A DNA stretch of 64,000 nt from Erythrobacter colymbi (GTDB lineage: Bacteria > Pseudomonadota > Alphaproteobacteria > Sphingomonadales > Sphingomonadaceae): NCBI RefSeq assembly GCF_002155685.1, contig NZ_MUYK01000003.1, positions 1 through 64,000 on the forward strand. The letters are read 5' to 3'. Both the position numbers and the translations under genes were made by a program. Shown one piece after another: positions 26,055 through 36,281 of this stretch (positions are counted from its first letter, which is position 1; the number at the start of each line of letters is the position of its first letter). The notes beneath the pieces were generated by a model. It did not search any database, was not told where the DNA came from, and saw only the letters and a list, made by a program, of their open reading frames with translations.

Positions 26055-26609
26055 ATGGCGGGGCGAGCCATGAAAAGCGGTAAGTCCTCCACCCCCAAAC
26101 CCTACACCCGCCCGCGCGGGCAGGGTGCGCGCGCCATCGGCGATCTCATGCCCGAAATCGGCCGCACCGCCTTTCGCCGCTTCGGCTTCGTGCAGAGCTC
26201 GGTCGTCACCCGCTGGCCCGAGATCGTCGGCCCCAAGCACGCCCGCGTGTGCAGCCCCGAGGCGATCCGTTTCCCGCCCGGCGAGAAGGCCGAGGGCATT
26301 CTCCAGCTGGTGGTCGTCCCCGCCCATGCCCCGCTGATCGAGCAGGTCATCCCGGAGATCATCGAGCGGGTGAACCGCTTCTTCGGCTACCGCGCGGTTG
26401 CCCGCGTCAAGCTGCGGCAAGGCGCGGTTCAGCCGCCGGAGGACAAGAGCGCGCCCAAGCCGCCGCCGTCGCTGAAGCCGATCCCGCTGGAATTGGGCGA
26501 CAGCTTGCGCGATATCGGCGACCCGGAGCTGCGCACCGTGCTCGAATCGCTCGCGCGCAGCCTCTCGAACAGCGAAACTGCGCCCCCCTCCGAAGGCGAC
26601 CCGTCATGA
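26055..26609 (+). CDS. DciA-like DUF721 protein
   Basis: 184-residue protein with a DUF721/DciA domain (RRFGFVQSSVVTRWPEIVG) and a proline-rich C-terminal tail. DciA proteins load the replicative helicase DnaB in bacteria lacking DnaC. An alternative ATG five codons downstream (26070) is equally plausible. The stop overlaps the start of the first DsbA-like gene (ATGA). The order mutY (divergent), dciA, dsbA, dsbA, smc links replication and chromosome functions. Confidence 0.88.
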   Translation: MAGRAMKSGKSSTPKPYTRPRGQGARAIGDLMPEIGRTAFRRFGFVQSSVVTRWPEIVGPKHARVCSPEAIRFPPGEKAEGILQLVVVPAHAPLIEQVIPEIIERVNRFFGYRAVARVKLRQGAVQPPEDKSAPKPPPSLKPIPLELGDSLRDIGDPELRTVLESLARSLSNSETAPPSEGDPS

Positions 26610-27388
26610 TCAAGCCCCTCCTCCTGTCCGCTGCTGCCGCCGCACTGGCGTTCGCGATCGGCCCCGTGGCCGCGCAGAGCCAGCCGCAGGCCCAGCAGAG
26701 CCTCGCCCAGCCCGGCAGCAGCTTCAGCCCCAAGGAAAACCCCGGCAACTGGAGCGCCACCGTCGCCCGCACCCAGCGCGGCTACGTGATCGGCAATCCC
26801 GAGGCGGATACGAAGCTCATCGAGTTCATCAGCTACACCTGTCCGCACTGCGCCGATTTCGCCGCGCGCGGGGAGCCGCCGCTCGAGATCGTGCTGCTCC
26901 AGCCGGGCAAGATCACGCTGGAGGTGCGCCCGGTGATCCGCAACGGGATCGATCTGGCCGCGACCCTGCTGGTGCAATGCGGCGATCCGGCGCAGTTCAA
27001 GGCGCGCCACCAGACGCTGATGCTCAACCAGGCAGTGTGGCTCGGCAAGGCGCGCAATGCGCCGGTGAGCCAGCAGCAGATCTGGCAGCGCGGCGACAAG
27101 GCGGGGCGGATGAACGCCGCTAGCGCGCTCGGCCTCACCGATCTGCTCGTCCAGCGCGGCCAGTCGCGCGCGGAGCTCGACGCCTGCGTCTCGAACGATG
27201 CCGCCGCCAAGGCATTGCTCGCCAATGACGAGGCGGACGCGACCGAATTCGGCGTCAACAGCACCCCCAGCTTCGCGCTCGACGGCAAGCTGCTCGCCGA
27301 TGTCCACGCGTGGGAGGCGCTCTACCCCGTGCTCTCGGCCAGATTCGCCGCCGCGCCAGCGGACGGCGCCCCCGCCGGGACACGCTAG
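26606..27388 (+). CDS. Periplasmic DsbA-family thiol oxidoreductase
   Basis: 260 residues: a signal peptide (1-23, ending VAA), then a DsbA fold with active site CPHC in ISYTCPHCADF (about residue 75) and a cis-Pro loop (NSTPSFALDG). It introduces or isomerises disulfides in the periplasm. Its ATG overlaps the dciA-like stop. It is one of two tandem, diverged DsbA-like genes before smc; the second is a lipoprotein. Confidence 0.9.
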   Translation: MIKPLLLSAAAAALAFAIGPVAAQSQPQAQQSLAQPGSSFSPKENPGNWSATVARTQRGYVIGNPEADTKLIEFISYTCPHCADFAARGEPPLEIVLLQPGKITLEVRPVIRNGIDLAATLLVQCGDPAQFKARHQTLMLNQAVWLGKARNAPVSQQQIWQRGDKAGRMNAASALGLTDLLVQRGQSRAELDACVSNDAAAKALLANDEADATEFGVNSTPSFALDGKLLADVHAWEALYPVLSARFAAAPADGAPAGTR

Positions 27389-27495
27389 GCCCGAGTTATT
27401 CGCATTCTTCACAGCCCCCCGCCCTGCCCGAACTTGCTGCAAGCGACGGTGAGGCTCTATCCTTCCCCCCTTTGAAGACCCGAGGATCGCCGACA

Positions 27496-28245
27496 ATGAC
27501 CGTGAACCGCCTGCTCTCGCTCCCCCTGATCGCGCTCGCCCCGCTGATGCTCGCTGCCTGCGGCGGTGATGCGACCGGCGATGGCGCCGCGCCCGCCGGC
27601 GAGGCCCTGCCCGCGATTGCGGCACCGGCCGGGACCAAGTGGACCGACACCGTCACCGTCACCCCCGAGGGCGGCTACATGATCGGCAACCCCGATGCGC
27701 CGCTGAAGCTGGTCGAATATGCCTCGCACACCTGCTCGCACTGCGCCGAGTTCTCGGAGACCGGAAAGCAGCCGCTCAAGGACAAGTATGTCGAGAAGGG
27801 CATCGTCGCCTTCGAACAGCGCGAAACCTTCCTCAATCCCTTCGACGTGGTGCTCGCCGGGCTGACCCAGTGTGGCGCCAAGGAGCAGTTCCAGCCCCTG
27901 TCCGAACAGGTCTGGGCGAACCTGCCGGCGGTGTTCCAGGGCCTCCAGGGCAATCCGCAGGCGGTCGAAGCGGCGGGCCAGCTGCCGATCAACCAGCGCT
28001 TCGTCGCGATCGCGCAGGCGACCGGCCTGATCGACTTCTTCGCCGCCCGCGGCCTCAGCGCCGATCAGGCGCGCACCTGCCTGTCGGACGCCGCCAAGAT
28101 CGAGGCGCTGGTCAAGCAGGTCGAGGCCAACAACACCAAGGACAAGGTCTCCGGCACCCCCACCTTCTTCCTCAACGGCAAGCGCCTCGAGGGGACCGCG
28201 TGGAGCGTGATCGAGCCCCAGCTCCAGCGCGCCGGCGCGCGCTGA
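27496..28245 (+). CDS. DsbA-family lipoprotein thiol oxidoreductase
   Basis: 249 residues with a lipoprotein signal (LMLAAC lipobox, Cys at about residue 21), then a DsbA fold with active site CSHC in ASHTCSHCAEF and cis-Pro loop SGTPTFFLNG. It is presumably membrane-tethered and facing the periplasm. Paralogous to the upstream gene, with a different active-site dipeptide (SH versus PH), which implies a different redox potential. No DsbB is visible nearby. Confidence 0.9.
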   Translation: MTVNRLLSLPLIALAPLMLAACGGDATGDGAAPAGEALPAIAAPAGTKWTDTVTVTPEGGYMIGNPDAPLKLVEYASHTCSHCAEFSETGKQPLKDKYVEKGIVAFEQRETFLNPFDVVLAGLTQCGAKEQFQPLSEQVWANLPAVFQGLQGNPQAVEAAGQLPINQRFVAIAQATGLIDFFAARGLSADQARTCLSDAAKIEALVKQVEANNTKDKVSGTPTFFLNGKRLEGTAWSVIEPQLQRAGAR

Positions 28246-28276
28246 GGCACGCGGGCGGGGGCGCTCCGGCAGTCCG

Positions 28277-31200
28277 ATGCAGATCCACCGGCTCAAGCTC
28301 AGCGGGTTCAAGAGCTTCGTCGAGCCGGCGGAACTGCGCATCGAGCCCGGGCTGACCGGCGTCGTCGGCCCCAACGGCTGCGGCAAATCCAACCTTCTCG
28401 AAGCGATCCGCTGGGTCATGGGGGAGACCTCGGCCAAGTCGATGCGGTCGGGCGGAATGGAGGACGTGATCTTCGCGGGCACCTCCAGCCGCCCGCCGCG
28501 CGATTTCGCCGAAGTCGTGCTCCATGCCGAGGATGACCGCGGCGACGAGCTGATCGTCACCCGCCGGATCGAGCGCGGGGCGGGCAGCGCCTACCGCGTC
28601 AACGGGCGCGACGTGCGCGCCAAGGACGTGGCGCTGACCTTCGCCGATGCGGCGACCGGCGCGCACTCCCCCGCCCTCGTCAGCCAGGGCAAGATCGCGC
28701 AGGTCATCGCCGCCCGTCCGGCCGAGCGCCGGGCGATGCTGGAAGAGGCCGCGGGGATCGCCGGGCTCCACGTCCGGCGCAAGCATGCCGAGAGCAAGCT
28801 TCGCGCGGCCGAAGCCAACCTCGCGCGGCTCGAGGATCTGATGGCGGGGCTCGACGCGCAGATCGCCAGCCTCAAGCGGCAGGCCAAGCAGGCCGAGCGC
28901 TATACCGAGCTCACCAACCGCATCCAGGCCGCCGAAGCGCGCCTGCTTTTCGCCCGCTGGCGCGAGGCCGCTGCCGCCGCCAAGGCCGCGCGCGCCGCCG
29001 CCGAGGAAGCGAGCGCGCAGGTCGCCGAGGCGCAGGGCCGGGTCGAGGTCGCCCAGAAGGAACAGGCCGCCGCCGCGCAGGCCCTCGCCGATGCGCGCGA
29101 CGAGCTTGCCGACCGGCGCGACGATGCCAGCGCCCACGGGCATCGCATGGCAGCGCTCGCGGAAAAGCTCGAAGCCGCCGAAACCCGCCTCGCCGATCTC
29201 GCCCGCCAGCAGAAGCGGCTGGAGGAGGACCGCTCGGACGCCGACCGCCTCACCAACGCCGCGGTCGAGGCGCTGGCACGGCTGACCCAAGAGCTGGCGG
29301 CGAGCCGCGAAGCCCTCGCCGCAGCCGAAGCCGCGCGCCCGCGCATCGCCGAACAGGCCGAGGACAAGGAACGCGCCAGCCGCGCCGCCGAACTCGCGCT
29401 CGCCAAGGCCACCGCCGATCAGGCGGGGGTCGAGGCCGAATGGCGCGTCGCCGAAGCTGCCGTCGAACAGGCCGAAGCGCGCCTCGCCCGGATCGAGGGC
29501 GAAGCCGCCCGCATCGCCCGCACCCGCGCCGAATTGCAGAGCGCCGGCGATCCCGAGGCCGACGTCATCGCCGCGCGCGAGGCGGCGGACGAAGCGGCCG
29601 ACAACCTCGCCCGCCTTCGCACGAAGCTTGCCGAAGATCAGGCCCGCAAGGGCGAACTCCAGACCGCGCGTGACGAAGCCGCCACCACCCTCGCCGCCGC
29701 GCGCGCCGAACTCGCCGGGGTCGAGCGCGAGCACACCGCGCTCGCCCGTGACCGTGAGGCCCGTGCCAAGCGCGAGGCGGGGCGGCAGGGCATGGCGACC
29801 CCGCTCGACCGCGTCACCGTCTCCCCCGGATACGAACGCGCGATCGCCGCCGTGCTGGGGCGCGACGGGAAGTCGCCGCTGGGCGCACCCGCCGGAACGC
29901 CCGACGGCCGCTTCTGGACGGGGGCTGCGGCGCCCAAGCCGGTCGCCGACAGCCTTGCGGGGCGCCTCTCGCAATGCCCCGATGAACTCGCCGCCCGCCT
30001 CGCGCTGGTGCATTGCGTTGACGAGGATGATGGCCGCGCGCTCGCGCCGGGCGAATGGCTCGTCACCCGCGCCGGGCACTTGCGCCGCTGGGACGGCTTC
30101 GTCGCCCGCGGCGAGGGCGCTGCCGAGGCCGCCCAGCTCGAAGCTGCCAACCGTTTTGCCGAACTCGAAGCCGCCCTTCCCCCCTTGCGCGAAGCCGCGG
30201 CGCGGGCCGAAGCCGAGGACAAGGCGGTGCGCGAGGAACTCTCCGCGCTCCAGACCGGCCTCGTCGCGCAGGAACGCAGCATCGCGGGCGCGATCGAGGC
30301 CGAGCGGCAGGCGCTGCGCCGGCTCGACCAGGCCGAAGCCGCGAAGGAACGCCTCGCCGCGCGTCTCGCCGAACTCGCCGCCAGCGCGTCCGACATCGAC
30401 ACGCAGATCGCGGCGGCTCAGGGCGAAGTCGCCACCGCCAAGGCCGCGCGCGAGAAGCTGCCCGCCCGCGATGCCGGACGCGCCGCGCTCGAAGCCGCGC
30501 AGGGGAAGAACGCCGCCGCCCGCGCCGCGGTGCAGGCCGCCCTCGCCGACCTCGCCGCGCAGGATCAGGCGCTCGCAGTGGCGCGCGAGCGGCTCGCCGG
30601 GCAGCAGGCCGACCACGCCGGATGGCAGGCGCGCTCCTCCGATGCCGAGCGGCGCATGGCCGAGACCACCCGCCGCCTCGCCGAAATCGCCGAGGAGCAC
30701 GCTGTCCACGCCGCCAAGCCCGCCGCGCTCACCGCCGAGATCGAGGCGGGCGAGGCGACCCGCACGCGGCTTGCCGAGGAACTCGCCAAGGCCGATGCCG
30801 TGATGCGCGAGGCCGACACCCGCCAGCGCGCCGCCGATGCCGCGCTCGCCGCGGTCACCGAAGTGCTCGCGCAGGCCCGCGAAAGTCGCGCCAGCCTCGC
30901 CGCGCGGGCCGAGAACGAGGAACTGCGCCGTGCCGAAATGGCCCGCATCTCGGGCGAGCGCTTCCAGTGCCCCCCGCCCCTGCTGGGCGAACGCTTCGGC
31001 TTCGACGAGAACGACCTCGCCCCCGCCGCCGACGAATCCGTCGAGCTGGAGAAACTCACGGCCGCGCGCGAACGCATCGGCCCGGTCAACCTCGTCGCCG
31101 CCGACGAGTTGTCGCGGATCGAAGCCGAGCATGGCTCGAGTGCCGAAGAGCAGGCCGAACTGGTCGAGGCCATCGCCCGCCTGCGCGGTTCGATCGGGAA

Positions 31201-31699
31201 CCTCAACCGCGAGGGCCGCGAGCGGCTGCGCGCGGCCTTCGAGGCGGTCGACGGCCACTTCCGCGTGCTGTTCACGCGGCTCTTCGAAGGCGGGCAGGCA
31301 CACTTGGCGCTGGTCGATTCGGACGATCCGCTGGAGGCAGGCCTCGAAATCTACGCCCAGCCGCCGGGCAAGCGGCTGCAATCCTTGTCGCTGCTGTCGG
31401 GCGGCGAGCAGGCGCTGACGGCGACCGCGCTGATCTTCGCGCTGTTCCTCACCAACCCCGCGCCGATCTGCGTGCTCGACGAAGTCGACGCGCCGCTCGA
31501 CGATGCCAATGTCGAGCGCTTTTGCGACCTGCTCGAATCGATGGTCCGCACCACCACCACCCGCTACCTGATCGTGACCCACAACGCCGTGACGATGAGC
31601 CGGATGCACCGTCTGTTCGGGGTGACGATGGCGGAAAAGGGCGTATCGCGCCTCGTCAGCGTCGATCTGGGCGAGGCCGCGCTGCTGGCGGCGGAGTAG
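28277..31699 (+). CDS. smc: Chromosome segregation protein SMC
   Basis: 1140-residue SMC ATPase that organises and segregates the chromosome with ScpA/ScpB. Walker A GPNGCGKSN is at residues 31-39. Long alanine/glutamate-rich coiled coils flank a hinge around residues 500-620. The C-terminal head has the LSGGEQALTA signature and Walker B VLDEVDAPLDD. The length is normal for the family. parS sites at 13535 and 62560 bracket it, which fits ParB-dependent loading nearby. Confidence 0.97.
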   Translation: MQIHRLKLSGFKSFVEPAELRIEPGLTGVVGPNGCGKSNLLEAIRWVMGETSAKSMRSGGMEDVIFAGTSSRPPRDFAEVVLHAEDDRGDELIVTRRIERGAGSAYRVNGRDVRAKDVALTFADAATGAHSPALVSQGKIAQVIAARPAERRAMLEEAAGIAGLHVRRKHAESKLRAAEANLARLEDLMAGLDAQIASLKRQAKQAERYTELTNRIQAAEARLLFARWREAAAAAKAARAAAEEASAQVAEAQGRVEVAQKEQAAAAQALADARDELADRRDDASAHGHRMAALAEKLEAAETRLADLARQQKRLEEDRSDADRLTNAAVEALARLTQELAASREALAAAEAARPRIAEQAEDKERASRAAELALAKATADQAGVEAEWRVAEAAVEQAEARLARIEGEAARIARTRAELQSAGDPEADVIAAREAADEAADNLARLRTKLAEDQARKGELQTARDEAATTLAAARAELAGVEREHTALARDREARAKREAGRQGMATPLDRVTVSPGYERAIAAVLGRDGKSPLGAPAGTPDGRFWTGAAAPKPVADSLAGRLSQCPDELAARLALVHCVDEDDGRALAPGEWLVTRAGHLRRWDGFVARGEGAAEAAQLEAANRFAELEAALPPLREAAARAEAEDKAVREELSALQTGLVAQERSIAGAIEAERQALRRLDQAEAAKERLAARLAELAASASDIDTQIAAAQGEVATAKAAREKLPARDAGRAALEAAQGKNAAARAAVQAALADLAAQDQALAVARERLAGQQADHAGWQARSSDAERRMAETTRRLAEIAEEHAVHAAKPAALTAEIEAGEATRTRLAEELAKADAVMREADTRQRAADAALAAVTEVLAQARESRASLAARAENEELRRAEMARISGERFQCPPPLLGERFGFDENDLAPAADESVELEKLTAARERIGPVNLVAADELSRIEAEHGSSAEEQAELVEAIARLRGSIGNLNREGRERLRAAFEAVDGHFRVLFTRLFEGGQAHLALVDSDDPLEAGLEIYAQPPGKRLQSLSLLSGGEQALTATALIFALFLTNPAPICVLDEVDAPLDDANVERFCDLLESMVRTTTTRYLIVTHNAVTMSRMHRLFGVTMAEKGVSRLVSVDLGEAALLAAE

Positions 31700-31701
31700 G
31701 C

Positions 31702-32484
31702 ATGTCCGAGATAGAACCCGAGGCCCGCGCCGAGATCGAGCGCCGCCTGAAACGCGTCAGCGAGGAAGACGGCATCCGCATCCTGATGGCGGTGGAATCC
31801 GGATCGCGCGCCTGGGGCTTTCCCTCGCCCGACAGCGACTATGACGCGCGCTTCATCTATGTCCGGCCCTTGCGCGATTACATCGCGCTCAAGCCTCCGC
31901 GCGACGTCGTCGAGCGCCCGATCCTCGATCTGTTCGATGTGAACGGCTGGGATATCCGCAAAGCGCTTGGCCTGCTGCTCAAACACAATGCGGTTGTGGG
32001 AGAGTGGATCAATTCGCCGATCCGGTATCAGCAGGATGATCCCAGCATCGCCCGGCTGGCCGATCTGGCCGACCGCCACTTCGATCCGGCAGGCTACGCG
32101 CGGCATTATGCGAGCCTTGGCGCGGGGGCGGTGAAGCGTTGGCTCGAGGACGGCGGGTCGCCCTCGGTGAAGCGCTATTTCTACGCCTTGCGTCCGGCTC
32201 TGAATGTGCGGGCGTTGCGGATCAACCCTGCGGTTCGGCCGCCGATGCGGCTTCAGGATCTGATGGCAGTGACCGACCTTCCGGCGCCGCTCGCCGAGCA
32301 GATCGAGGCGCTCGTGGCGATCAAGGCCGAGAGCAAGGAAGCCGCGCCCTCGGATCGTTCACCTGACATCGAAGCGCTGATTGCCGACGAATTGGGCCGC
32401 GCAGGCGAGGTGCGGGAGCGTGCCGCCAGCTCCGACTTTGCTGCCGAGGCACAGGCGCTGTTCTTCGATCTGCTCGGAGTGTGA
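31702..32484 (+). CDS. RlaP-type predicted nucleotidyltransferase (PF10127-like)
   Basis: 260-residue DNA-polymerase-beta-superfamily nucleotidyltransferase. The catalytic motif GSRAWGF ... DSDYDAR has Gly34-Ser35 and acidic residues Asp46 and Asp48. The middle region KALGLLLKHNAVVGEWINSPI is typical of the YcgL/RlaP family, proposed to act in RNA repair. It starts 2 bp after the smc stop, so it is cotranscribed. The biological substrate is not established. Confidence 0.85.
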   Translation: MSEIEPEARAEIERRLKRVSEEDGIRILMAVESGSRAWGFPSPDSDYDARFIYVRPLRDYIALKPPRDVVERPILDLFDVNGWDIRKALGLLLKHNAVVGEWINSPIRYQQDDPSIARLADLADRHFDPAGYARHYASLGAGAVKRWLEDGGSPSVKRYFYALRPALNVRALRINPAVRPPMRLQDLMAVTDLPAPLAEQIEALVAIKAESKEAAPSDRSPDIEALIADELGRAGEVRERAASSDFAAEAQALFFDLLGV

Positions 32485-32494
32485 GGCGGCGAGC

Positions 32495-32926
32495 CTAGGC
32501 CTCCAGCGCCGCCGCAAGCCTTGCGCGCACGGCTTTCAGCCCCGCGATCACTTCGGCCATGTCCGGGCCTTCGCTGACCATCAGCCGCACACCCGGGCCT
32601 TCACCCGTTTCGGCATCGACCCTGCGGTCGCCCGAGCGGCGGTCGTCCTTGCGGCGGTCGAGGGGGGACTTGGCGGCGGCGCGCAGCACGGCCTCGGCAC
32701 CCTTGAGGGTATAGCCCTCGCGGTTCACCAGCCGGTCGATCGTCTGGACCAGCTCGACATCGCCGGGGCGGTAATAGCGCCGCCCGCCGCTGCGCTTCAG
32801 CGGCTTGAGCAGCGGGAACTGCGCTTCCCAGTAGCGCAGTACGTGAGGCCGGATGCCCAGCGCCTCGCTGACTTCGCCGATGGTGCGCAGCGCGCCCTCG
32901 TCCTTGCCGTCATCGAATGCGGTCAT
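32495..32926 (-). CDS. MerR family transcriptional regulator
   Basis: 143-residue regulator with an N-terminal MerR winged helix (TIGEVSEALGIRPHVLRYWE, then the RYYRPGDVE wing). No metal-binding cysteines are present. The C-terminal part is arginine/aspartate-rich and low complexity. It lies 19 bp downstream of ihfA, the conserved plsX-fabH-ihfA-merR order of many alphaproteobacteria. Its target is unknown. Confidence 0.9.
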   Translation of the reverse strand: MTAFDDGKDEGALRTIGEVSEALGIRPHVLRYWEAQFPLLKPLKRSGGRRYYRPGDVELVQTIDRLVNREGYTLKGAEAVLRAAAKSPLDRRKDDRRSGDRRVDAETGEGPGVRLMVSEGPDMAEVIAGLKAVRARLAAALEA

Positions 32927-32945
32927 CTAGCCTCACCTCATTGCA

Positions 32946-33245
32946 TCAGCCCTTGGCGATACGTTCCTTGAGCAGCTGGCTGGCCCGGAAGGTCATCACC
33001 CGGCGGGGGGTGATCGGCACTTCGATCCCGGTCTTGGGATTGCGGCCGATCCGTTCATTCTTGTCGCGCAGCACGAAGCTGCCGAAGCCCGAAATCTTGA
33101 CGTTCTCACCCTTGGCGAGCGCGTCGCTCATCTTGGCGAGGATCGCCTCGACCAGATCGAGCGATTCCGCGCGGCTGAAGCCCATCTTGCGGTTGATGGT
33201 TTCTGCCAGATCGGCGCGGGTCAAAGTGCCAACAGAACGCATCAT
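32946..33245 (-). CDS. ihfA: Integration host factor subunit alpha
   Basis: 99-residue HU/IHF-family DNA-bending protein. The IHF-alpha hallmarks [11 protein letters not shown], the [21 protein letters not shown] arm-base region and [12 protein letters not shown] are present. It forms a heterodimer with IhfB and bends DNA at specific sites. It is separated from fabH by 140 bp, where an own promoter could reside. Confidence 0.95.
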   Translation of the reverse strand: MMRSVGTLTRADLAETINRKMGFSRAESLDLVEAILAKMSDALAKGENVKISGFGSFVLRDKNERIGRNPKTGIEVPITPRRVMTFRASQLLKERIAKG

Positions 33246-33385
33246 GCGAATTCTCCTTCGCGGCGCGACCCGAAAGAAGGACTACGGCTTACGATTTTTC
33301 GGCACGATTGCAAAGCGATGCTGTGCGGTTTGTGGTGATTTCCGCACTTGTGTTAGCAAAAGAGACAGGTGCTGCCCCGCTCCGC

Positions 33386-34348
33386 TCACATCCGGATCAG
33401 GCTTGCACCCCAGGTGAAGCCGCCGCCCATCGCTTCGAGCATCACCAGATCGCCCGGTTTGATCCGCCCGTCCTTGCGCGCGACATCGAGCGCAAGCGGC
33501 ACCGAGGCGGCCGAGGTGTTGGCGTGGCGATCGACGGTGACGATCACCTTCTCGGGCGCGATGCCGAGCTTCCTCGCGGTCGCATCGAGGATCCGCGCAT
33601 TGGCCTGGTGCGGCACGACCCAGTCGAGCTGGTCGGCGCTTGTCCCTGTATCTTCAAGCACTTCCTTGAGCACATCGGACAGGTTCACCACCGCGTGGCG
33701 GAACACTTCCTGCCCGCGCATGCGCACATGGCCGACGGTCTGCGTGGTCGAAGGCCCGCCATCGACATAAAGCAGATCGTGCTGGTTGCCGTCGGCGTGG
33801 AGCTTTGTGCCGAGGATGCCCTGCGTCTCGTCGCCCGTGCCGGCCTCCAGCACCACCGCTCCCGCCCCGTCGCCGAACAGGACGCAGGTGGTGCGGTCCT
33901 CCCAGTCGAGGATGCGGCTGAAGGTCTCGGCCCCGATCACCAGCGCGCGTTTCGCCATGCCGGTGCGCAGCAGCGAATCGGCCGTGGCGAGCGCATAGAG
34001 GAAGCCCGAGCACACCGCGGCGACATCGAAGGCGATCCCGCCCGTGCAGCCCAGCGCGGCCTGCACCTTGGTGGCGGTGGCGGGGAAGGTGTTGTCGGGC
34101 GTGGCGGTGGCGAGGACGATCAGCCCGATGCTGTCGGCCGCGATCCCGGCATCCTCGAGCGCGGCGCGCGCGGCGGCGGTGGCGAGGGTCGCGGTGGTCT
34201 CGTCGTCAGAGGCAATGTGGCGCTGGCGGATGCCGGTGCGCGCGGTGATCCACTCGTCCGAGGTGTCGACCTGCTCCGCCAGTTCGGCGTTGGTCACGAT
34301 CCGGCGCGGCAGGGCCGAACCGGTGCCGAGCACCCGCGAACCGCTCAC
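33386..34348 (-). CDS. fabH: 3-oxoacyl-[ACP] synthase III FabH
   Basis: 320-residue KAS III that starts fatty-acid synthesis by condensing acetyl-CoA with malonyl-ACP. The catalytic triad motifs are visible: Cys in AAVCSGF, His in PHQANAR and Asn in RHANTSA. The start is a GTG overlapping the plsX stop (GTGA), so the two are coupled. Confidence 0.95.
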   Translation of the reverse strand: MSGSRVLGTGSALPRRIVTNAELAEQVDTSDEWITARTGIRQRHIASDDETTATLATAAARAALEDAGIAADSIGLIVLATATPDNTFPATATKVQAALGCTGGIAFDVAAVCSGFLYALATADSLLRTGMAKRALVIGAETFSRILDWEDRTTCVLFGDGAGAVVLEAGTGDETQGILGTKLHADGNQHDLLYVDGGPSTTQTVGHVRMRGQEVFRHAVVNLSDVLKEVLEDTGTSADQLDWVVPHQANARILDATARKLGIAPEKVIVTVDRHANTSAASVPLALDVARKDGRIKPGDLVMLEAMGGGFTWGASLIRM

Positions 34349-35448
34349 GCAGTCGCCTCGCTGTCGCCCGCAGGCTGCGGCGCGGCGGTGGCGGCGCTGC
34401 GGACGTTCTTGCGCAGCGTATCCTCGCCCAGCTGGGCAAGGTCCTGCGCGATCCGCTCGGTGAGCTTGTTCTCGAGCAGGCGCGCGGTCACGGCGACGGC
34501 ATGGGCCACGCCCTTGGCGGTCGCGCTGCCGTGGCTCTTCACAACCACACCGTTGAGGCCGAGGAACACCGCGCCATTGTGGTTGTTGGGATCGAGGTGG
34601 TGCTTCAGCAGTTCGGTCGCCGGGCGCGAGACCAAGAAGCCGATCTTGGAACGCAGCGAGGAGGTGAAGGCCTGGCGCAGCAGATCGGTCACGAAGCGCG
34701 CCGAGCCTTCGATCGCCTTCAGCGCGATATTGCCCGAGAAACCGTCGGTCACGACCACATGGGTCTCCCCGCGGTTGATCTTGTCGCTCTCGACGAAGCC
34801 GTCGAACTGCAGCGCCAGCCCGCCGCCAGCCGAAGCGGCGGTCAGCATCGCGGCGGCATCGCGCAGCTCTTCTGTGCCCTTGATCTCTTCGGTGCCGATG
34901 TTGAGCAGGCGGACGACCGGCTTGTCGAAGCCGTTGACGATCCGCGAATAGGCCGCGCCCATGACGGCGTATTGGACGAGGTTCCTCGCGTCCGCCTCGG
35001 TGTTGGCGCCGAGATCGAGCATCACCACGTCGTGCGATTGCAGCGTCGGCATGATCGCCGCGAGCGCGGGGCGATCGATCCCCGGCATAGTGCGCAGCGC
35101 GAGCTTACTCATCGCCATCAGCGCGCCGGTGTTGCCCGCGCTCACCGCGGCACCGGCCTCGCCGGTCTTCACCGCGTTGACCGCAAGGCCCATCGAGGTG
35201 GTCTTGGCGCGGCGGATCGCCTTGCTCGGCAGCTCGTCACCGCCCACCACATCGTCGCAATGGAGGATTTCGGAGGCCGCGCGCAGGTTCGGGTGATTGT
35301 CGAGCGCGGCCTCGATGCGCGCGCTGTCACCCACCAGCAGGAACTTGAACTTCTCGTGCTGGCGGCGGGCGAGCGCCGCGCCTTCGACCATGACGCGCAC
35401 GCCTTCATCGCCGCCCATCGCATCGACAGCGATACGCGGGAGGTTCAT
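34345..35448 (-). CDS. plsX: Phosphate acyltransferase PlsX
   Basis: 367-residue enzyme converting acyl-ACP to acyl-phosphate for phospholipid synthesis. Family motifs are [11 protein letters not shown] at the start, GNTGALMA and [13 protein letters not shown]. It is in the conserved rpmF-plsX-fabH order. The upstream acyltransferase PlsC at 5.6 kb acts later in the same pathway. Confidence 0.95.
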   Translation of the reverse strand: MNLPRIAVDAMGGDEGVRVMVEGAALARRQHEKFKFLLVGDSARIEAALDNHPNLRAASEILHCDDVVGGDELPSKAIRRAKTTSMGLAVNAVKTGEAGAAVSAGNTGALMAMSKLALRTMPGIDRPALAAIMPTLQSHDVVMLDLGANTEADARNLVQYAVMGAAYSRIVNGFDKPVVRLLNIGTEEIKGTEELRDAAAMLTAASAGGGLALQFDGFVESDKINRGETHVVVTDGFSGNIALKAIEGSARFVTDLLRQAFTSSLRSKIGFLVSRPATELLKHHLDPNNHNGAVFLGLNGVVVKSHGSATAKGVAHAVAVTARLLENKLTERIAQDLAQLGEDTLRKNVRSAATAAPQPAGDSEATA

Positions 35449-35486
35449 CGTGCAGATCTCCGGTCTATGGTGTGAGCCAGCGGCAC

Positions 35487-35663
35487 TTAGCCGACAGCGA
35501 CGACCTGACGCCCGTTATAGTGGCCGCAGTGGCCGCAGATGTTGTGCGGGCGCTTGAGCTCGCCGCAGTTCGGGCATTCGTGGAAGGCTTCGACCTTCAG
35601 CGCATCGTGCGAACGACGCATGCCACGACGGGAAGGCGATACTTTTCTCTTGGGGACAGCCAT
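35487..35663 (-). CDS. rpmF: 50S ribosomal protein L32
   Basis: 58-residue L32. The translation begins [20 protein letters not shown] and keeps all four zinc-ribbon cysteines (CPNC ... CGHC). It ends at the TAA at 35487, 38 bp before plsX, which is the usual context. Small and easily missed because an overlapping shadow frame is longer. Confidence 0.95.
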   Translation of the reverse strand: MAVPKRKVSPSRRGMRRSHDALKVEAFHECPNCGELKRPHNICGHCGHYNGRQVVAVG

Positions 35664-35885
35664 GGCGGCACCATTTCCTCAAATAAACAACGTGCGCGCC
35701 GGGGGCGCTGTGATTCTCGATGGCCGCCCTTACGGCAAGGAGAGTGCGCACACAAGCACGAGACTTGCGCGCTTTCCTTGGCCAGCAGCGGCGGGAAGGC
35801 GCGCGCTATAGCGGAAAATTCGCGCGTTGCAAGCAGCGTCCGCCCCGCCTAGCTATGCGTCACAATCGCGAGGGGATCTCATACC

Positions 35886-36281
35886 ATGACCGTGCTTCCT
35901 GTGACGCTCGCCGCCGCGGCGGCGGCTGCCGTGCTCAACATCTGGCTGGGACTGCGCATCGGCGCGCTGCGCAACGCGCTCCAGATCAGCGTCGGCGACG
36001 GTGGCAAGGAGAGCCTCCAGCGCCGGATGCGCGCGCAGCTCAACTATGTCGAGAACACCGCCTTCGTGCTGATACTGGTCGCCGCGATCGAGCTCGCCGG
36101 CAAGGGCAGCTGGTGGCTGGCCTATGTCGCAGCGGCCTATTTCCTCGCCCGCGTGGCGCACGGCTTCGGCATGGACGGGGGCAAGTGGGGCATGGGCCGG
36201 ACCATCGGCACCGCCGTCACCATGCTGGTGCAGCTGGGCCTTGCGGTGGTCGCGGTGCTGATCGCCGCCAAGGTGCTCTAG
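35886..36281 (+). CDS. MAPEG family membrane protein
   Basis: 131-residue integral membrane protein with about four transmembrane helices. It has the MAPEG pattern (RMRAQLNYVENTAFVLILVAAIEL and the RVAHGFGM segment). MAPEG members include glutathione-dependent transferases and peroxidases; the bacterial YecN-like branch is uncharacterised. Its stop overlaps the desaturase stop by 4 bp (convergent). Divergent from rpmF across a 222-bp gap holding nothing else I recognise. Confidence 0.88.
   Translation: MTVLPVTLAAAAAAAVLNIWLGLRIGALRNALQISVGDGGKESLQRRMRAQLNYVENTAFVLILVAAIELAGKGSWWLAYVAAAYFLARVAHGFGMDGGKWGMGRTIGTAVTMLVQLGLAVVAVLIAAKVL

Noticed and set aside
28172-31609. Open frame of over 1100 codons on the minus strand opposite smc
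   Set aside because: Low-complexity Gly/Arg/Leu composition, no domain; a mirror of the SMC codon pattern in GC-rich DNA.
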